Assembly: GCA_016787705.1 (NCBI GenBank)
Contig: JAEUTP010000019.1
Coordinates: 1-64,000, forward strand
From: Bacteroidia bacterium
GTDB lineage: Bacteria > Bacteroidota > Bacteroidia > B-17B0 > Aurantibacillaceae
Reading direction: 5' to 3'
DNA length: 64,000 bases
A program made the position numbers and the translations under genes. The notes beneath the pieces were generated by a model. It had not been told where the DNA came from, did no database searches, and was given only the letters and a program-made list of their open reading frames with translations. Position 1 is the first letter of the stretch. Each line of letters begins with the position of its first letter. Below are positions 8,340 through 16,006 of this stretch, piece after piece.

Positions 8340-8660
8340 TTATTTAAATTTAATTGCCAAATCTAGCTTTGTATCTCCTACAATTATAGCATCATATGGT
8401 AGCCCTTTTTTACTAGCACTTTTAACAGAGGCTTCCGCCATTTCTGAAATACTAGGACATCCCATTTTACTAAGCCTGGTTGTGTATTCAAAAGCTGTTT
8501 CGTAAGGTACCGCAGGCGTGCAATTTATGAAAACGTATTTTCCATCAATCTGGTTTACTTTTGCCAGCGACCTATCGGATTCTGATTTTCTTTGTGTAAA
8601 TGATAAGCTTAATGTAAGCGTTGAGCCTAATATAAAGGCTAATAGTGTTTGTTTTTTCAT
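8340..8660 (-). CDS. Secreted/periplasmic hypothetical protein (106 aa)
   Basis: The first about 22 residues are a signal peptide (MKKQTLLAFILGSTLTLSLS). The mature part has a short fold with two cysteines (FINCTPAVPYETAFEYTT and SKMGCPSISEM) that could form a disulfide, then a helix and IIVGDTKLDLAIKFK at the end. The layout resembles small periplasmic alpha/beta proteins of Bacteroidota with a YE...A/D-I-K-F ending, but I cannot name a family with confidence. It is the second gene of the 8690-7953 set, so its partners are an unknown 345-aa protein and a 126-aa protein. Confidence 0.6.
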   Translation of the reverse strand: MKKQTLLAFILGSTLTLSLSFTQRKSESDRSLAKVNQIDGKYVFINCTPAVPYETAFEYTTRLSKMGCPSISEMAEASVKSASKKGLPYDAIIVGDTKLDLAIKFK

Positions 8661-8689
8661 GGTTTTTATGTTTTTTATTGGTTTATTTC

Positions 8690-9727
8690 TTAAATCTCTT
8701 CGAAATCATGTATTCGTTTTCCATATTTATTATAGTATTGCCAGCCTTCAACTATTTCTTGAGCATTCCCATCTTTTTCTTTAGTAGGGTTAATACGATA
8801 TGCTTTAAAATATTCATCAGATATCACTTCAATCATAGAATACTTTGGCTCCAATACTTCTTCACCTTGATTAAACAAAACCCCACAAACCTTATAACCG
8901 TTCCAAGCACTATCATAAACGTACATTTCTCCAATAAGTGAGGAAATAGTTTCGATATTATAATGATAAAGCGTTATAAAACGTTCAGTATCAGGAAAGC
9001 CAATAAGATCTGCCAGCCATATTATGCAGAAGTAATTTCCTTCGCTTAATTTGCACCCATTAAAGATCACATCTTGTATTCCTCTTTTTGCCTGGAAATC
9101 AAAAATGATTGTATTTTTGAATACATTATGAATGTTTATTCTTTCAGGTAATTTATTTTCGGGTTTTGCATTTATACAAATCTTAAATAACTCGCCAAAT
9201 TCTTCCTGGATTGCTTTAAGAACTAATTCATTTAATTCATTTTTTAATGTAATCCTATGTTCAATAAGTAGATTTTTATCTGCTGATACTAAAACTCCCT
9301 TATTACAAATTTCAATCTGATCATTTAAATCAAGAATCATTGAATAGACGCTTTGATTAGATTCAATAACTCTGTTGAGACTATTTAATTTTAGAGTAAT
9401 GCTTTTTATTTCTTTGTCCATGTTATGTTTTATTAGTTCATCTTTAGTGTGAATGCTTAACTGGATCAATTCTTTTACGAGAGCATCTCTTGGAATAAGG
9501 TTTTTTAATACTTTAGATAATTCAAAGCGGTTAAGCCTATGAATCAATTCTGCAACTTCATAATTTTCTAATAGTTTAAATTCTTTCCGGATCGCGCTAA
9601 GAATTGTTCCGGGTTGAGATATTACAAGTTGTTTCAATCGCTCCTTAGTGAAACAGGTCTCAGCCATAAATAAGACCTCGTCATCATGGCTATGGGTAAG
9701 AAAGTTTTGAAAATCGTATTGGCTCAT
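8690..9727 (-). CDS. Hypothetical protein (345 aa), first gene of a possible three-gene operon
   Basis: I do not recognise this protein. It is soluble, without signal peptide or membrane segments. Residues 1-100 are helical (KERLKQLV, LENYEVAELIHRLNRFEL). A likely coiled coil follows (IKSITLKLNSLNRVIESNQS, LLIEHRITLKNELNELVLKA). The C-terminal 130 residues are more beta-like, with IIWLADLIGFPD and a WQYYNKYGKRIHDF ending that recalls WG-type repeats. It begins 14 bp downstream of a structured GC-richer intergenic element (9742-9878). The two genes that follow encode a secreted and a small beta-type protein. Confidence 0.6.
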   Translation of the reverse strand: MSQYDFQNFLTHSHDDEVLFMAETCFTKERLKQLVISQPGTILSAIRKEFKLLENYEVAELIHRLNRFELSKVLKNLIPRDALVKELIQLSIHTKDELIKHNMDKEIKSITLKLNSLNRVIESNQSVYSMILDLNDQIEICNKGVLVSADKNLLIEHRITLKNELNELVLKAIQEEFGELFKICINAKPENKLPERINIHNVFKNTIIFDFQAKRGIQDVIFNGCKLSEGNYFCIIWLADLIGFPDTERFITLYHYNIETISSLIGEMYVYDSAWNGYKVCGVLFNQGEEVLEPKYSMIEVISDEYFKAYRINPTKEKDGNAQEIVEGWQYYNKYGKRIHDFEEI

Positions 9728-9741
9728 ATCCTAAAAAATCA

Positions 9742-9878
9742 GCGTGGGAATTCAGAATATTGCCGCCCGACGTACCGCGAAGCACGTTGCCATACAAATA
9801 AACTAAACCCCACGCCTTTGGCATGAGCATTTAAGCTTATTCTTGTACAGCAGTGAAGTTTCGCGGTTTCCGGGTTGC
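9742..9878. other. Structured, GC-richer intergenic element with long imperfect inverted repeats
   Basis: This stretch is visibly richer in G and C than its surroundings. Nested complementary segments pair at a distance: CCCG 9766-9769 with CGGG 9871-9874, ACCGCGAA 9774-9781 with TTCGCGGT 9860-9867, and TACAAATAA 9793-9801 with 9837-9847 (two-base bulge). An alternative pairing GCGTGGG 9742-9748 with CCCACGC 9809-9815 crosses these. It could be a structured RNA, a folded recombination site or a dispersed intergenic repeat. No family was recognised. Confidence 0.5.
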
Positions 9879-10238
9879 TAAGAATTACTTACGCTAGTAT
9901 GTTAAATTTTTATTGTCCTATAATCTTTTAATTAGCTGTATCAAAGATAACTTTTTATAGTCAAAATAAATACCCTGTTAAAAAATAATGTTATTTAAAG
10001 AATAATAGGTTAATGAATGTAGTTCAACGTTTTAGACTAATTCTTAAGCTAATAGACATTGTTTTTAAATATGCAAACCTTTGGTTATTGATCAAAAGTA
10101 AATCAATACTTTCAGTTGTTGTTTTCGTATTTATTTAATTATAACTATACTGTAATTATGTAACCTTTACTAATCTGACGCATTTCTATGTCAGGATAAA
10201 ATTTTGATCGTTTAAAAAATTCGTTATATTATTGTGGT
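9879..10238. other. Non-coding divergent spacer (360 bp)
   Basis: No gene is seen. The sequence is AT-rich and lies between the minus-strand gene starting at 9727 and the plus-strand gene at 10239. TATTATTG at 10227-10234 is a 7-of-8 match to the -7 element and is the likely promoter for the zinc-finger gene. Confidence 0.45.
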
Positions 10239-11009
10239 ATGTATTTAAAAAATAATCATACAATGAAAAAGCAAAATGTTATTCACATCTGTAAACAGTG
10301 CAAAAAGCATTATCAACCGATTTCAAAAAAATCTGTCTTTTGTTCGGAAAGCTGCCGTGGCGAACATGGTCGAAATAATCGCCGAGAGCGAGATAAAGAA
10401 TTTAATACAATTAGTGAGAATCAAAAAAAATGGTATCTGACGCTATTAAAATTTAAATCAGGATCAATTGTCGATCTTGATACATTTAGACAATTTGGGT
10501 TGGATAGATTTTATTTACCACCAAGCAGGTATAATTCAAAAAAACAAGTCGTATATTCTTTTGGAGCAGTAACACTCCTTCAATTGCATGATGATAACTA
10601 CGAAATAATCCATGATATAAATACGCCTGACAATCTTCATTACAAATCACCCGATAGCAAACCCATTGTATTAAATGTTGAAGAAAAAACGCCAGATATG
10701 GTGGCAATAAATCCCGAATTAAATAAAGATGAAAATTTCATTTCGGAAAGCGCTAAAAAAATAATTGCTGAACAACAGGCGAAAATTACTTACTTAGAAG
10801 TAAATGCTCAGCAACGAATAGATAAAGATAAGCTTGATAGGCAAACAGCCCTTTTGTCTTTAATCAAGAGAGAAAGCATAAATATTTTGGAATTACTAAA
10901 ATTCAATCCAATTGTGGATACCTGGAATGGGATAGTTATAATTGACGGTTTTGTATTTAAGCATTTTTTCATGAGGCCTAAAGAATATAGGTACAGCAAA
11001 TCACTTTAA
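10239..11009 (+). CDS. Hypothetical protein with N-terminal CxxC/CxxxC zinc finger (256 aa)
   Basis: Near the N-terminus HICKQCKKHYQ and FCSESCRGEHGRNNRRER place two cysteine pairs about 15 residues apart, a treble-clef or zinc-ribbon-like knuckle followed by basic residues that could bind nucleic acid. The middle has no recognised domain. Around residues 165-215 there is an Ala/Lys/Glu-rich probable coiled coil. The C-terminus is mixed (IVDTWNGIVIIDGFVFKHFF). A second start at ATG 10263 (MKKQNVI) may be the real one, because the first ATG is only five bases from the -7-like TATTATTG. It stands alone in the island. DNA-binding regulator is one possibility, not shown. Confidence 0.6.
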   Translation: MYLKNNHTMKKQNVIHICKQCKKHYQPISKKSVFCSESCRGEHGRNNRRERDKEFNTISENQKKWYLTLLKFKSGSIVDLDTFRQFGLDRFYLPPSRYNSKKQVVYSFGAVTLLQLHDDNYEIIHDINTPDNLHYKSPDSKPIVLNVEEKTPDMVAINPELNKDENFISESAKKIIAEQQAKITYLEVNAQQRIDKDKLDRQTALLSLIKRESINILELLKFNPIVDTWNGIVIIDGFVFKHFFMRPKEYRYSKSL

Positions 11010-11614
11010 ATTATCAGTAATTATACCTTATAGTCAAAATCCTTTTAAAAACATACATCCTTTTGCTCATGCGTGTATGTCAGGTTATCAATATATATAA
11101 CATTTGAAACCGATGTTAGTATTTTTCTAACCACTAACGCTAGCTCAATCAATTCACGATGTTCTAAATAATTATGGCGCTGCTATTATTTTTTAATTAT
11201 ATATTAATAAATAAGGTTCATTGCCCTTAAAAAAACAAGGAAATAGACTTAAACAACATTTTCAGTAATTAATTAAACATTCAGTTTAAGACTCGGTGCA
11301 ATTTTTCGTATTTTATATAATACAAACTTTATTTTAAAATATAAATTCTTTATATTAAAAAAAGCCATTTTAAAAAATTAAACTTTTTTTATCCGACATA
11401 CATTCCTAAATAAATTATAAAAAAAGTCAATATAACGTCACTATATTTTTTAAATGATAATCGGTTGTATCTCGTTTATCCGGTTGATATTGATTTGATG
11501 GGTTTTTGCTTGTAAAACCGGTTTACACCTATGTTTTAAAACCGGTTTTTATAAAATTCAAAAATTAATTATACATGCAAGAAAATTAAATATATATATA
11601 ATCATATATTATTT
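11010..11614. other. 605-bp non-coding spacer between convergent genes
   Basis: No gene is seen. The left part has a hairpin ACATACA 11051-11057 / TGTATGT 11074-11080 just after the zinc-finger gene, possibly its terminator, though no strong T-run follows. The middle is AT-rich. The right part carries a cluster of CGGTT motifs described separately. Confidence 0.5.
11461..11550. repeat. Cluster of (C)CGGTT motifs, two inside AAACCGGTTT palindromes
   Basis: CGGTTG appears at about 11462 and CCGGTTG at 11480, followed by two palindromes, AAACCGGTTT centred at 11519/11520 and AAAACCGGTTTT centred at 11543/11544, 24 bp apart. The cluster lies beyond the 3' ends of two convergent genes. It could bind a regulator or recombinase; no function is shown. 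Confidence 0.45.
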
Positions 11615-12667
11615 TTAAATGTAATTTTTTATTTTAAAGTATAATTTATTTAACAACCAATTTTTTATTTTTAAAAATAAAAGAAAAGACCTTTTATTTA
11701 CTTTTAATTCATTCAATTTAACTAACCTTATGTCTTCTGGTCGAACACCTAAATTTACTAACGTCTCTTTAAAAACTTCTTTATCCTCATCTCTGTGATA
11801 AGAAACTGCCCAAGTAGCATTCTTTTGAATTGATTCATAAACTTTCTTTATATATGGCATGTCTACATCTGACAGGGAATGTCCAAGTACAATTATGTTC
11901 TCTATATGGTTTATTTTTTTAAAAAACCCTATATTCTCATTAATTATGTTGTCTGTATGTTTAAAGGACTTTGAAAAATAAGTTAGTAGTTCATCCTTCC
12001 CCATTTCAAAAGAAAGCTCAAAATTATCGGCCTGCTGTTCTTGCCAATTCATAAGATCTTCTTCGTTTAAACCTTCGGGTGGTTTTGGTTCTTCAGGTAT
12101 GAAGCTCTGAGGGTCAACACCATGCCCAAGAATTAACGTTTCATCTTTGGCATGAGCGCTTTTATGTATGTAAAGAATTCTATCTTTTGAGATGCCATAG
12201 TATTTCTCCAGAGTATCAGTATAATTAAAGGTTAAGTACAAAGATTTGATTTCAAGGTGCAACTTTGTATTTTCAGTATCATCTGGAAATTCAACCTGTA
12301 ATATGAACTCTTTAAATGCCTTAAAAAGATTTATCGTTAGGTTATCAACCACACCTTGTATTTCTATCCTGTATGTATCCCAATCACCATCACTAAAATC
12401 ATCATTTGCAGGGTTTGCGAGATAATCAGTAAATTCATCTAATATTTCTTCTGAATTTAAATCTGCCATTGCTTTCTCAAACACTGCCCATTCAGGGTCC
12501 CAATGGTCTTCATCTTCATCTCTATCTATATCTTTCAGTCCATAATATTTAATTATATTGTCATAAATATCTGAATAATTATCCTGAAGAAAAAAAGCGA
12601 AAGCTTGATAACTGGTAACCAAACCATGATACCTATCAAAACCGTTTCCAATGATATATAATGTCAT
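11615..12667 (-). CDS. AbiH-family abortive-infection (anti-phage) protein
   Basis: The 350 residues follow the AbiH family pattern: the opening TLYIIGNGFDRYHGLVTSY (2-20) with the conserved NGFDxxHG, LTFNYTDTLEKYYG (145-158), LILGHGVDP (178-186) and IIVLGHSLSDVDMPY (258-272). AbiH proteins protect cells against some phages by abortive infection; their enzymatic mechanism is not known to me. The protein is soluble, with an acidic stretch at 48-60. The last about 30 residues (Lys/Leu/Phe-rich) exceed the conserved core. It is a single gene, divergent from the MerR-like gene at 12937, in the same island as McrBC, so it adds to a defence cargo. Confidence 0.85.
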   Translation of the reverse strand: MTLYIIGNGFDRYHGLVTSYQAFAFFLQDNYSDIYDNIIKYYGLKDIDRDEDEDHWDPEWAVFEKAMADLNSEEILDEFTDYLANPANDDFSDGDWDTYRIEIQGVVDNLTINLFKAFKEFILQVEFPDDTENTKLHLEIKSLYLTFNYTDTLEKYYGISKDRILYIHKSAHAKDETLILGHGVDPQSFIPEEPKPPEGLNEEDLMNWQEQQADNFELSFEMGKDELLTYFSKSFKHTDNIINENIGFFKKINHIENIIVLGHSLSDVDMPYIKKVYESIQKNATWAVSYHRDEDKEVFKETLVNLGVRPEDIRLVKLNELKVNKRSFLLFLKIKNWLLNKLYFKIKNYI

Positions 12668-12936
12668 AGCGTATATATATTAATTATCTTCCTCAGCATT
12701 TTAGTATTCTTTGAAAGTCTTTAAAAGACTCTTTTTGAATTCATAAACTTTATCATAAAGTGTTTTATGGTCTTTTCTTCCTACTTAGGACGTTATTCTG
12801 TTTCAAAAAATCAACTTCCTAACTTCATCTATACAAAACACAATTGTCAATTAGATAATCTATTCAGAACACATGTTTAAAATTTAATTTGGTAAATATA
12901 ATTATATTTTACATATTTGTAAAACTTATAACTAAT

Positions 12937-13887
12937 ATGTTCAATATCAATACAATAAAATTAAACGACTATCTTTTAGCAACAACGCTCAAAAATGATT
13001 ATCAAAGATCTAGGGTATACACTTTAAGTGATACAAATCTATCTAGTCGTCAAATAAATTATTGGGAAGAACAAGAAATTTTGCTCTTTAAACACAGACA
13101 ACACTATGCCCATAAATTTTCATTTAAAGAGTTATTATGGTTACGTTTAGTAAGTAAGCTTCGAGATTTTAGTATTGGTTTCGATACTATACGTCAAATA
13201 AAAGAGGAATTATTTAAAGAAACTAAATTGGCAGAGTACTTATATGAACCGAAATTTAAAGAGTACTTAGAAATAGCATTGGATAATACTGAGCTGACAG
13301 AAATAGAAAAAGAAGAAATTAAAGCTAGCCGCGAATTACTAAAAAAAAATCAAGATCTCTTTATTAATTATTTTGATATCATCATCAATCAATTATTAGA
13401 TAGTAAAAATAGAGTCTCACTCATTATTGGTGTTAAAGCAGTGAGTTTTGAAGGAGATGAACTTCAACGATCTGATTCATCATATTGGTTGACTCTTTTT
13501 GTTCCTGAAAAATTGAATAGTCTATCCAAAGAACAAAATTATTTAGAAATTTTTACGCATAATCACATTTCCATTTCATTAAACGATCTATTAGAAGACG
13601 TAATTTTTAGCATTGATTACAAAAAATTACCCAAAAACCTTATTGAATTAACTGATTCGGAGCAATTACTCTTAGATTATATTCGCAGCGGGCAGTATAA
13701 ATCAATTTCGATTAGATTTAATGATAATGATAAACCATACCTAGCTGAATTAACAGAAATTAAAAAATTTAAAAAAGAGTCAAGGTTATATGAAATTATT
13801 TATAAGAGAGCATATCAGGAAATTGAGATAAAAACTCAGGAAGGAGAAATTTATTCATTTAAAAGTACGAGAAAAGTGAAATTATAA
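12937..13887 (+). CDS. MerR-like helix-turn-helix protein (316 aa) in the integration module
   Basis: Near the N-terminus VYTLSDTNLSSRQINYWEEQ followed by EILLF and, about 20 residues later, FSFKELLWLRLVSKLRDFSI matches the MerR-type winged helix (RxxxYWxxxGLL, then the second helix pair). The remaining about 230 residues are unrecognised. The ATG at 12937 (MFNINTIKLN) is preferred over an upstream start at 12889 because the extra 16 residues are a hydrophobic AT-rich read-through. CATATTTG at 12912-12919 is a near-consensus -7 element. The gene precedes a small basic protein and the integrase, so control of excision or of the element is likely (inference). Confidence 0.65.
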   Translation: MFNINTIKLNDYLLATTLKNDYQRSRVYTLSDTNLSSRQINYWEEQEILLFKHRQHYAHKFSFKELLWLRLVSKLRDFSIGFDTIRQIKEELFKETKLAEYLYEPKFKEYLEIALDNTELTEIEKEEIKASRELLKKNQDLFINYFDIIINQLLDSKNRVSLIIGVKAVSFEGDELQRSDSSYWLTLFVPEKLNSLSKEQNYLEIFTHNHISISLNDLLEDVIFSIDYKKLPKNLIELTDSEQLLLDYIRSGQYKSISIRFNDNDKPYLAELTEIKKFKKESRLYEIIYKRAYQEIEIKTQEGEIYSFKSTRKVKL

Positions 13888-13965
13888 AGCAAACGGAAAT
13901 ACCGGGCAGAATGAAAAATCCTAATTTATCTTATCAGAAGAAATGCAGGCTATTCATATTACAAA

Positions 13966-14355
13966 ATGTCATTAAACAAAAAAAATCATGAATTAAAAAA
14001 TGAATTATCGGCAGCAAATATAAATATTAAAGTAGTTATGAATGTATTAATGGCTACAGATATTAGAACAGCGATTAGCTGGTGTAAGCGAAATGGAGTT
14101 TTTATTTTCAAAATAGGCAAGGAAAAGTATGTAAATAAAATAGAGCTGGAATTATGTATTGATAAACCTTTTATAGAATCATTAAAGGTAAAATATCCGG
14201 AAAACTGGAAAGAAGTTTATTGTGCTCTTAAAAGTGGAGACTATTTAACCATTTTAGATAAAGATCTTCAAAAAGTGACAGCAAACAAAAAATTTATAGC
14301 GCCAGGGAAGTCTGGAAATAAATTTATTAAAAATATTATTAGTAAAAAAGATTAA
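13966..14355 (+). CDS. Small protein directly upstream of integrase, excisionase-like candidate (129 aa)
   Basis: I do not recognise a family. A segment TDIRTAISWCKRNGVFIFKI followed by GKEKYVNKIELE resembles the helix-wing layout of excisionase/MerR-like DNA-binding folds, where a helix pair (AISWCKRNG) is followed by a short strand pair ending in a basic turn. The C-terminus is Lys-rich. It ends one base before the integrase GTG start, so the two are cotranscribed and probably coupled. A recombination directionality factor is the natural guess from position; the sequence gives only weak support. Confidence 0.55.
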   Translation: MSLNKKNHELKNELSAANINIKVVMNVLMATDIRTAISWCKRNGVFIFKIGKEKYVNKIELELCIDKPFIESLKVKYPENWKEVYCALKSGDYLTILDKDLQKVTANKKFIAPGKSGNKFIKNIISKKD

Positions 14356-14356
14356 C

Positions 14357-15661
14357 GTGCGCAGATTAAAAAATCCAAAAAAAATAAGGGTGCCTGGGCT
14401 TTATATTTATTGCAATAAATGTAAACTCAAAGTAGATCAAAAATGTGGCCTTACAAGAAAAAAAATTAATCTATGTACCGAAATTGAAAATCACAAATAC
14501 AAGGTTTTCGTTTATATACCTGGATCTGCAGGAAGAGCAAAAACAAAAGTATTAGATACAAAAGATGAAAATGAAGCTATAAAACAAGCTCTTGCTTTCA
14601 GAGAGGAAATGGAAAGGTGTAATTACTCAAACAAAATAAGCATTACCAAAACACAGGTCCCAAGAACAATCGTTGAAGGTATGGCTTATTACATTTCATA
14701 CTTAAACAATGAAACTCCACACGAACAAGAGCATAAGCAGAGATCAAAAGGACATTTAAATGAAGTAGAACGTTATTTCAAGTATTTTGTACATTATCTT
14801 GAGATGCAGGAAATAATCTCTACTTCTCTTCGAATTGAAAAATTGGATAAAGATATTGTTGGAAAACTAAAAAGTTATTTACTGGAGGAAAAGAATTTTG
14901 CGCCTAAAACTTATAACAAATTTATAGGGACCATGCGGGTTTTTATGGATTTTTTAATTGAAGAGTTCGAATTTGGAATAAAAAACCCATTTAAAGGTTT
15001 TAAAAGATTAAAAACCGAGAAAAAAGTTAATACTATATCAAAAACAGAATTTCATGGTCTTTTAAAAATAATTACCCAGGAAAATGGTATCCAAACATTA
15101 AGCACTGGCCAAAATAAAAACTATTTCAAACCTTGGTTAAAAAATGCTTTTCTTCTCGCGTTATTAACAGGAAGACGAAGAGAAGAACTGGTAGAAATGA
15201 AATTCAAAGGCATTATTGAAAATGAAGATAAAGAGCCAATTTCAATATGCATTGAAGACTTTAAGGTTAATAGAAGTAATGATATATCGGCTAAAGAAGC
15301 AGTCAAACTTATTTATGTCCCTGTTATATCTCCACTTAAAAACTTGTTATACACACTTGATTATTATCAATATAAAATGACTGACAAATATATATTAGCA
15401 ACAGAAGAGACAATCAAAAGAAAGACAATAATGGATCTTATGAGTAAAGCCTTCACTCATTATTTTAAACAGCTCAAAACCAATAAAAAATTACAATTCT
15501 CTGATCTTAGAAAAACGTATATTTCACATCTTTACGCAAAACATGGTGAAAAAGCGAGAATTATTACTAAACATTCAGGCGAAGATGTAATGATGAACCA
15601 TTATATTGATGAAAAAGTGATTTCCGAAGTAGCTATGGATTTTGACTTATTTCAACTATGA
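14357..15661 (+). CDS. Tyrosine recombinase/integrase with N-terminal four-cysteine motif
   Basis: The C-terminal half carries the tyrosine recombinase signature: box I TGRRREEL (R274, 271-278), box II FSDLRKTYISHL (R385), KHSG (H406) and the nucleophile Y416 in MMNHYI. Box II has S382 where His is usual and K386 where His/Lys is seen. A SAM-like core-binding domain covers about 105-205. Residues 19-40 hold CNKC...C...C (C19, C22, C30, C40), a possible zinc ribbon rarely seen in this family. GTG 14357 is the start, one base after the previous gene. The enzyme would integrate and excise the island at the adjacent tRNA-Met gene. Confidence 0.88.
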   Translation: MRRLKNPKKIRVPGLYIYCNKCKLKVDQKCGLTRKKINLCTEIENHKYKVFVYIPGSAGRAKTKVLDTKDENEAIKQALAFREEMERCNYSNKISITKTQVPRTIVEGMAYYISYLNNETPHEQEHKQRSKGHLNEVERYFKYFVHYLEMQEIISTSLRIEKLDKDIVGKLKSYLLEEKNFAPKTYNKFIGTMRVFMDFLIEEFEFGIKNPFKGFKRLKTEKKVNTISKTEFHGLLKIITQENGIQTLSTGQNKNYFKPWLKNAFLLALLTGRRREELVEMKFKGIIENEDKEPISICIEDFKVNRSNDISAKEAVKLIYVPVISPLKNLLYTLDYYQYKMTDKYILATEETIKRKTIMDLMSKAFTHYFKQLKTNKKLQFSDLRKTYISHLYAKHGEKARIITKHSGEDVMMNHYIDEKVISEVAMDFDLFQL

Positions 15662-15776
15662 TTGAATTAATTTATCAATTTTGAAATAAAGCTACATACA
15701 CCTTTTTTCTGATCAAAATCAAATCCGACTCCACCATCCGACTCCTAATTTCGAGTGTTAAACCTTCAATTTGTTT

Positions 15777-15810
15777 AAAAAAAACTAAACCCTTGAAGAT
15801 CAAGGGTTTA
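15777..15810 (-). terminator. Rho-independent terminator of tRNA-Met
   Basis: An 11-bp perfect stem (TCAAGGGTTTA at 15800-15810 pairing with 15786-15796) with a 3-base loop is followed on the minus strand by eight T (15777-15784). It lies seven bases after the mature 3' end of the tRNA gene. Confidence 0.85.
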
Positions 15811-15816
15811 ATTCAG

Positions 15817-15890
15817 TAGCGGAATCGAGAGTTGAACTCGAGACCTCAGGGTTATGAATCCTGCGCTCTAACCATCTGAGCTATCCCGCC
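15817..15890 (-). tRNA. tRNA-Met (anticodon CAT)
   Basis: The minus strand from 15890 folds as a 74-nt cloverleaf: acceptor GGCGGGA with TTCCGCT (two G-T pairs), D-stem GCTC/GAGC, anticodon loop TTCATAA, and T-arm TCGAG-TTCAACT-CTCGA, ending in discriminator A. The anticodon is CAT. Elongator Met is preferred, but a tRNA-Ile2 read through lysidine cannot be excluded. CCA is not encoded, as usual in Bacteroidota. The uppermost anticodon-stem pair is A-C. The 3' end is the inferred attachment site of the island on the left. Confidence 0.9.
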
Positions 15891-15905
15891 GTTTTTATAG
15901 GGGTG

Positions 15906-15936
15906 CAAATATAAACATTCGTTTATAATGGCCAAA
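15906..15936 (-). promoter_or_regulatory. Promoter of tRNA-Met: TTTG-N19-TATATTTG
   Basis: On the minus strand TTTG (15933-15936) and TATATTTG (15906-15913) are separated by exactly 19 bases. Both elements and the spacing match the Bacteroidota housekeeping promoter. The -7 box ends 15 bases before the mature tRNA 5' end. Confidence 0.8.
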
Positions 15937-16006
15937 ACAAAATATTTATTTAATTTTTATTTGCTTTCATGTTAAAAATTTATATATTTCCGAAAATTTT
16001 GGAGAT

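Larger units (their letters stand above)
1..15816. mobile_element. Right part of an integrative element/genomic island inserted at tRNA-Met
   Basis: A tyrosine recombinase gene ends at 15661, 156 bp from the 3' end of a tRNA-Met gene at 15817, the usual arrangement for an element integrated into a tRNA 3' end. Everything to its left is accessory in character: NRPS, McrBC, AbiH, many unrecognised small genes, long AT-rich spacers and palindromic operators. Genes right of the tRNA are ordinary core genes. By eye I found no second copy of the tRNA 3' end in the window, so the left attachment site is inferred to lie beyond position 1. No conjugation or phage structural genes are visible. The extent is inference. 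Confidence 0.5.

Noticed and set aside
8242..8941. Three overlapping plus-strand ORFs with hydrophobic stretches
   Set aside because: They are antisense to the 126-, 106- and 345-aa genes, have no promoter or family match, and overlap one another in different frames.
9742..9878. Retron or group II intron RNA
   Set aside because: There is no reverse transcriptase gene within the window, and the fold does not show the expected conserved domains, so it is kept only as a structured element.
15724..15745. TCCGACTCC repeated at 15724 and 15737 as an attachment-site core
   Set aside because: It is a 9-base direct repeat 13 bp apart beside the integrase; it is too short and does not match the tRNA 3' end, so it is not claimed as att.
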